8,613 bases of DNA from Candidatus Nanopelagicales bacterium (GTDB lineage Bacteria > Actinomycetota > Actinomycetes > S36-B12 > UBA10799), in assembly GCA_030699055.1 (NCBI GenBank), contig JAUYKX010000016.1, positions 1-8,613 on the forward strand. The letters are read 5' to 3'. The translations under genes and the position numbers were made by a program. The notes beneath the pieces were generated by a model. That model did no database searches. It was not told the origin of the DNA and saw only the letters and a program-made list of their open reading frames with translations. Shown here piece after piece: positions 6,174 through 8,613 of this stretch (position 1 is its first letter; the number at the start of each line of letters is the position of its first letter).

Positions 6174-6496
6174 AACGACCAGGGTTCCTACTCCAAGAGC
6201 GGAATGTGGGCACTGAACGAGTCCCTAATCGGTTGCATTCGAAACCGGGCTTCCGTCGTGTCCGCACATGACCACATGGCCACCCGTGCGCGAGCCAAAT
6301 CCGTCGACCTACGCACTTCAGCGATCAGCAAATGGCTCAGGTACGACTACGGCCACAACCTGACCAAGCTCACCGCAAAACCGGGTGGAACGTTCCGCGG
6401 GTGCAACAGCGGCAGTCGCTGCACAAGACTTGACTGTGGAATTGCCGAACGAACCGCTCAAGTAGCCGGATGAGCAAGCAGTAGCCAGTCGGTTCC
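6174..6496. other. 323-bp stretch without a supportable gene
   Basis: This lies between the SCO4402-like start and the RelE-like stop. No frame gives recognisable protein. A plus-strand reading continues through it but is antisense to the SCO4402-like gene further left. It has a 7-bp direct repeat AGTAGCC (6461-6467 and 6480-6486) nested inside GAACCG/CGGTTC inverted arms (6451-6456 and 6490-6495), just downstream of the toxin stop. The loop is too long for a convincing terminator. The right end of the possible SCO4402-like promoter falls at 6191-6196. Confidence 0.5.
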
Positions 6497-6763
6497 TCAC
6501 CGGCGGTAGATGTCTCGACGGTGACCGAGCGCCAGCACCAGTACGGTGACGATGCGGTCGTCGACCTCGTAAATGATCCGGTAGTCCCCAGTTCGAACAC
6601 GCCACTCGTTGGTGCCGCCACTGAGCTTGCGGGCGCCCGGTGGACGTGGCTCGGTTGCCAGCAGGTCGATCGCTGTTTGAACCCGGTGTCGGCCAGCCCG
6701 ATCGAGCTTCTTCAGGTCGCGGATCGCAGCCGGAGCAAGAGAAACCGTGTACTTGTCAGCCAA
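6497..6763 (-). CDS. RelE/ParE-superfamily toxin
   Basis: An 88-aa toxin of standard RelE length. It should be a ribosome-dependent mRNA interferase (RelE-like) or, less likely, a gyrase inhibitor (ParE-like). Visible features are the N-terminal strand and helices (KYTVSLAPAAIRDLKKL), LLATEPRPPGARKLSGG (34-50), then the core WRVRTGDYRIIYEVDD (54-69, Arg55/Arg57/Arg62) and the C-terminal LALGHRRDIYRR (77-88, Arg82/Arg83/Tyr86). The GxYRIxY and GHRxxxY pattern with basic residues and a terminal Tyr favours the RelE mRNA-cleaving group. The start is TTG at 6763, inside the antitoxin stop region (8-bp overlap TTGGCTGA); no later in-frame ATG or GTG preserves the first strand. The gene is coupled to the Phd antitoxin. 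Confidence 0.92.
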   Translation of the reverse strand: MADKYTVSLAPAAIRDLKKLDRAGRHRVQTAIDLLATEPRPPGARKLSGGTNEWRVRTGDYRIIYEVDDRIVTVLVLALGHRRDIYRR

Positions 6764-7025
6764 TGTGCAGACCCAAATCAGCCTTCACTTCATCCCACAG
6801 AACAGCCTCTTCGCCGTCATCCATTTCAGCCCGAGCGGCTGCGGCAGCCCGCAAATCAGCCAGATCCTCAGCTGCCGATAGCAACTCATCAAGGTCGGCG
6901 GCATCGATAACGGCAGCGACCTGTTTACCTCGCCGGGTGAGGTAAACAGGTGTGTGGTTGACGCGGGCCTCATCAACAACGTCAGCCAAGCGCCCACGCG
7001 CTTCCGTCACACTCACTTCAGCCAT
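6756..7025 (-). CDS. Phd/YefM-family antitoxin
   Basis: An 89-aa antitoxin partner of the RelE-like toxin. The N-terminal fold (VSVTEARGRLADVVDEA, then TPVYLTRRGKQVAAVIDAADL) is typical Phd/YefM and should form the DNA-binding dimer. Residues 45-89 are helical and acidic (Ala/Asp/Glu-rich, ending DEVKADLGLHIG) and form the expected toxin-binding tail. The ATG at 7025 has TATACT exactly six bases upstream and no Shine-Dalgarno, so translation is probably leaderless. The stop overlaps the toxin TTG by 8 bp. It is distinct in sequence from the Phd antitoxin at 1682-1945, so the two modules are unlikely to be recent duplicates. Confidence 0.93.
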   Translation of the reverse strand: MAEVSVTEARGRLADVVDEARVNHTPVYLTRRGKQVAAVIDAADLDELLSAAEDLADLRAAAAARAEMDDGEEAVLWDEVKADLGLHIG

Positions 7026-7031
7026 GGTCTG

Positions 7032-7060
7032 AGTATAGCTGAATCAGCGAAAACGTACAA
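7032..7060 (-). promoter_or_regulatory. Leaderless promoter of the Phd/RelE operon with palindromic spacer
   Basis: Minus strand: TTGTAC (7055-7060), a 17-bp spacer, TATACT (7032-7037), then CAGACC and the ATG. The -10 matches consensus at five of six positions; the -35 keeps TTG. The spacer contains the perfect palindrome GCTGA-T-TCAGC (7038-7048), abutting the -10, a likely binding site for the antitoxin/toxin complex. GTACAA recurs at 7074-7079, 19 bp away. Bases 7040-7110 are noticeably more AT-rich than the surroundings. Confidence 0.72.
7038..7048. repeat. 11-bp perfect palindrome (candidate operator)
   Basis: GCTGAATCAGC on the plus strand has 5-bp perfect arms around one central base. 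It sits between the -10 and -35 of the Phd/RelE promoter. Its position predicts that a bound dimer would block RNA polymerase; that role is inferred. Confidence 0.65.
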
Positions 7061-7169
7061 TTGCGCCTCACATGTACAAATCGCCACCAATGCATCTACA
7101 TGTCAACCGACCACAAGCAGATCCGATCGAAGATCCGCACGCGCGGAAGTGACCCATCGGGCACCCCGC

Positions 7170-7751
7170 TTACCCCCGGACGAGCTGCCGAATCACTGTT
7201 GCCGGATCGGTATCCCGGTGGCAGGTCCAGCCGCGCAGTTCCGCCACGCGAGCGGCCTGGCGGGCGGTTTCGTCCGCTTCCGGGGTGAGCACGAAATCCA
7301 CCGGAGCATTGGGCCAGTCCGCCCGACCTGTTTCGGGTAGCAGGCCGTCGATGATCACGTAGCCGCTGACCGCGTGTCGTGATGCTTTCTGGGCGAAACC
7401 GAGGGCGCACAGTCGGGCGGTAGCCACGCCGCCAGCCACCAGGAGCAGCGGGGCCTGTGGTTGATGGCGAGTGATCTCCACTGATACGTGCGCCACCCAG
7501 TGCGCGTTGAGTTCGCGTTCGCTGGGGCCGCTGTAGTCGGCCGGGTCATCCGGGTCGCCGGAGCCGTACGCGGTCAGGTGTGGCGGGTCGGTGGGCAGGA
7601 AGATCGGGATTGCGTAGGCGGCCAGCTCGGCCGCCAGTGAGCGGCGGTCGAAGCCCGATGAAACCCGCAGTGGGCCCTGCTCGGGCTCGGGGGCGGGGTT
7701 CCCGACAAGTTGCCGTTGTTGGGCTGGCAGCAGCACGACGGTCCCTTGCAC
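7170..7751 (-). CDS. Alpha/beta-hydrolase-like protein without a visible nucleophile
   Basis: A 193-aa protein whose C-terminal half follows the alpha/beta-hydrolase pattern: a strand PLLLVAGGVATARLCALGFA (101-120), then SGYVIIDGLLPETG (129-142) and a later Arg/Glu-rich helix. In active relatives the first strand ends in a G-x-S-x-G nucleophile elbow; here the same place reads VAGGVA with no Ser, Cys or Asp. Either it is a catalytically dead hydrolase-like protein or the family resemblance is only structural. The protein is also short for an alpha/beta hydrolase. GTG 7751 is the chosen start; CAGAGT (7759-7764) seven bases upstream is a plausible -10. It is divergent from pyrE with only 63 bp between the starts. 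There is no signal peptide. Function is unknown. Confidence 0.68.
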   Translation of the reverse strand: MQGTVVLLPAQQRQLVGNPAPEPEQGPLRVSSGFDRRSLAAELAAYAIPIFLPTDPPHLTAYGSGDPDDPADYSGPSERELNAHWVAHVSVEITRHQPQAPLLLVAGGVATARLCALGFAQKASRHAVSGYVIIDGLLPETGRADWPNAPVDFVLTPEADETARQAARVAELRGWTCHRDTDPATVIRQLVRG

Positions 7752-7814
7752 GAGGGAGACTCTGCCCTACCCGGTCGCCCGGGCTTGCTCGGCGCGCGAA
7801 CTAACCTGGCCCGC
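7752..7814. promoter_or_regulatory. Divergent promoter region between the hydrolase-like gene and pyrE
   Basis: In only 63 bp there is a -10-like element on each strand: CAGAGT (7759-7764, minus) and TAACCT (7802-7807, plus), each seven bases from its start codon. A CCCGG-TCGC-CCGGG inverted repeat (7770-7783) lies between. The tight spacing suggests the two genes could share regulation. No clear -35 was identified. Confidence 0.45.
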
Positions 7815-8369
7815 ATGAGCGATGTCACGGTTCGTCGGCAGTTACTGGATCAGATTCGGACTAAAGCGGTGGTTCGCGGGCGGGTTGTGCTGTCCAGTGG
7901 GCAGGAGGCTGACTGTTACGTGGACCTCCGGCGGGTGACTCTTGATGGCGAGGCCGCACCGCTGGTTGGACAGGTGATGCTCGATCTGACCGCCGACTAC
8001 GACTACGACTTCGACGCCGTGGGCGGGCTGACCCTGGGCGCGGACCCCGTGGCGTCGGCGATGATGCATGCGGCGGCGGCTCGGGGACGGCGACTCGACG
8101 CGTTCGTCGTGCGCAAGGAGAACAAACGGCACGGGCTGCAACGGCGGATCGAAGGACCGGATGTCGCCGGTCGTCGGGTGCTGGCGGTTGAGGACACGTC
8201 AACAACCGGCGGCTCGGTGCTGACTGCTGTCGACGCGCTGCGGGAGGCCGGAGCCGAGGTGGTGGCCGTGGCCGTCATCGTCGAACGAGGTGCGCGATCG
8301 CGGGTCGAGGCCGCAGGCCTGCCCTACCTGGCGGCGTTCGAATTGTCGGATCTCGGTCTGGAGGACTGA
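7815..8369 (+). CDS. pyrE: Orotate phosphoribosyltransferase
   Basis: A 184-aa enzyme of type I phosphoribosyltransferase fold. It converts orotate and PRPP to orotidine 5'-monophosphate and pyrophosphate in de novo pyrimidine synthesis, in the cytosol. The PRPP loop VLAVEDTSTTGGS (122-134, acidic pair Glu126-Asp127) is textbook. Also present are VLSSGQEADCYVDLR (25-39), GGLTLGADP (70-78) and the flexible-loop RKENKRHG (100-107), which supplies catalytic Lys/His to the neighbouring subunit of the dimer. Length matches the short actinobacterial form. I chose ATG 7815 because TAACCT (7802-7807) lies seven bases upstream and the upstream in-frame codons (from 7710) are antisense to the neighbouring gene. 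No attenuator or PyrR-type element is visible upstream. It is convergent with the DedA-family gene. Confidence 0.96.
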   Translation: MSDVTVRRQLLDQIRTKAVVRGRVVLSSGQEADCYVDLRRVTLDGEAAPLVGQVMLDLTADYDYDFDAVGGLTLGADPVASAMMHAAAARGRRLDAFVVRKENKRHGLQRRIEGPDVAGRRVLAVEDTSTTGGSVLTAVDALREAGAEVVAVAVIVERGARSRVEAAGLPYLAAFELSDLGLED

Positions 8370-8401
8370 TCAGGTCGGTTCTGGTCCAGCAACCCGATCA
8401 G
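8366..8401. terminator. Candidate bidirectional hairpin between pyrE and the DedA-family gene
   Basis: The 28-bp gap between the stops is part of an inverted repeat. TCGGTT (8375-8380) pairs with AACC-C-GA (8391-8397, one bulged C) around CTGGTCCAGC, which can itself fold. Outer CTGA (8366-8369) can pair with TCAG (8398-8401). The stem is moderate and has no T-tract, as is common in high-GC actinobacteria. Confidence 0.4.
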
Positions 8402-8613
8402 GCGTTGACCCGAGCTTCCCGACGGTGACGCAGGTACTCGATGACAATCGGGATGATGCTGATCAGGACGATCAGGATCAGCGCGGCCTCGAGGTTGTCC
8501 CGAACCAAGGGGACATTGCCGAGGAAGTAACCCAGCAAGGTCACGCCGCCAGCCCAGAGCACCGCGCCGATGGCACTGAACGTGGCGAACTTCGAGAATG
8601 ACATCTGTGCGAT
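8398..8613 (-). CDS. DedA/SNARE-associated family membrane protein, C-terminal fragment
   Basis: Seventy-one C-terminal residues are present; the gene begins beyond the right edge, so the ATG at 8604 is internal, with Ile-Ala-Gln readable before it. The sequence shows the DedA C-terminal signature: FSKFATFSAIGAVLWAGG, then LLGYFLGNVPLVRDNLE and a last transmembrane helix (about 44-60, ALILIVLISIIPIVIEY) with a basic RHRREAR tail. DedA proteins are polytopic inner-membrane proteins implicated in lipid (undecaprenyl phosphate or phospholipid) translocation and envelope homeostasis; the specific role here is not determinable. The stop at 8398 converges on pyrE, with 28 bp between the genes. Confidence 0.92.
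   Translation of the reverse strand: MAQMSFSKFATFSAIGAVLWAGGVTLLGYFLGNVPLVRDNLEAALILIVLISIIPIVIEYLRHRREARVNA

Noticed and set aside
5439..6473. Long plus-strand open frame of 344 codons
   Set aside because: Antisense to the SCO4402-like gene; its composition (Arg/Ser/His-rich, no coherent motifs) is typical of a high-GC shadow frame.
6219..6473. Remnant of a degraded gene upstream of the SCO4402-like gene (plus strand, YDYGHNLTKL segment)
   Set aside because: A single suggestive peptide without any recognisable family pattern; not enough to call a pseudogene.
1309..7025. Mobile island with attachment sites
   Set aside because: No integrase, transposase, tRNA gene or flanking direct repeats of useful length were found; only the TA content suggests mobility.

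Overview
The window reads as a high-GC actinobacterial chromosome segment. Codon third positions are strongly G/C. A PyrE sits tail to tail with a DedA-family protein, and there is an SCO4402-like protein. Many start codons have a TAnnnT-like -10 hexamer only 6-7 bases upstream, the layout of leaderless actinobacterial transcripts. No species assignment is possible from the sequence alone. No rRNA, tRNA, CRISPR array, integrase or insertion sequence was seen.

Layout. Bases 97-1293 (minus) hold a class I/II PLP aminotransferase. Just upstream on the same strand is a Phd/YefM antitoxin plus PIN-domain toxin pair (1309-1945), with a clear promoter that carries a tandem 9-bp repeat. Divergent from it (2074-2826, plus) is a short-chain dehydrogenase/reductase (SDR). 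Directly after its stop codon, in the same frame, lies the C-terminal part of a VapB-type antitoxin without its N-terminal DNA-binding part (2827-3015). Its stop overlaps the start of an intact-length VapC-type PIN toxin (3012-3440).

Bases 3632-6173 hold four poorly characterised genes: a 272-aa protein of unknown function on the plus strand, then on the minus strand a two-TM protein, a three-TM protein and an SCO4402-like protein. A 323-bp stretch with no convincing gene follows. A second Phd antitoxin plus RelE/ParE toxin operon (6497-7025, minus) has a well-formed leaderless promoter with an 11-bp perfect palindrome in its spacer.

The right edge is more housekeeping-like. A divergent pair has an alpha/beta-hydrolase-like protein lacking the usual nucleophile elbow (7170-7751, minus) and orotate phosphoribosyltransferase PyrE (7815-8369, plus). 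PyrE converges on a DedA C-terminal fragment cut by the window edge (8398-8613, minus), with a hairpin between them.

The main theme is toxin-antitoxin density: three type II modules in under 6 kb between apparently ordinary metabolic genes, one of them apparently damaged on the antitoxin side. The uncharacterised genes between the modules give the middle of the window an accessory character, but no mobility gene was found, and I see no evidence for a complete new defence system.
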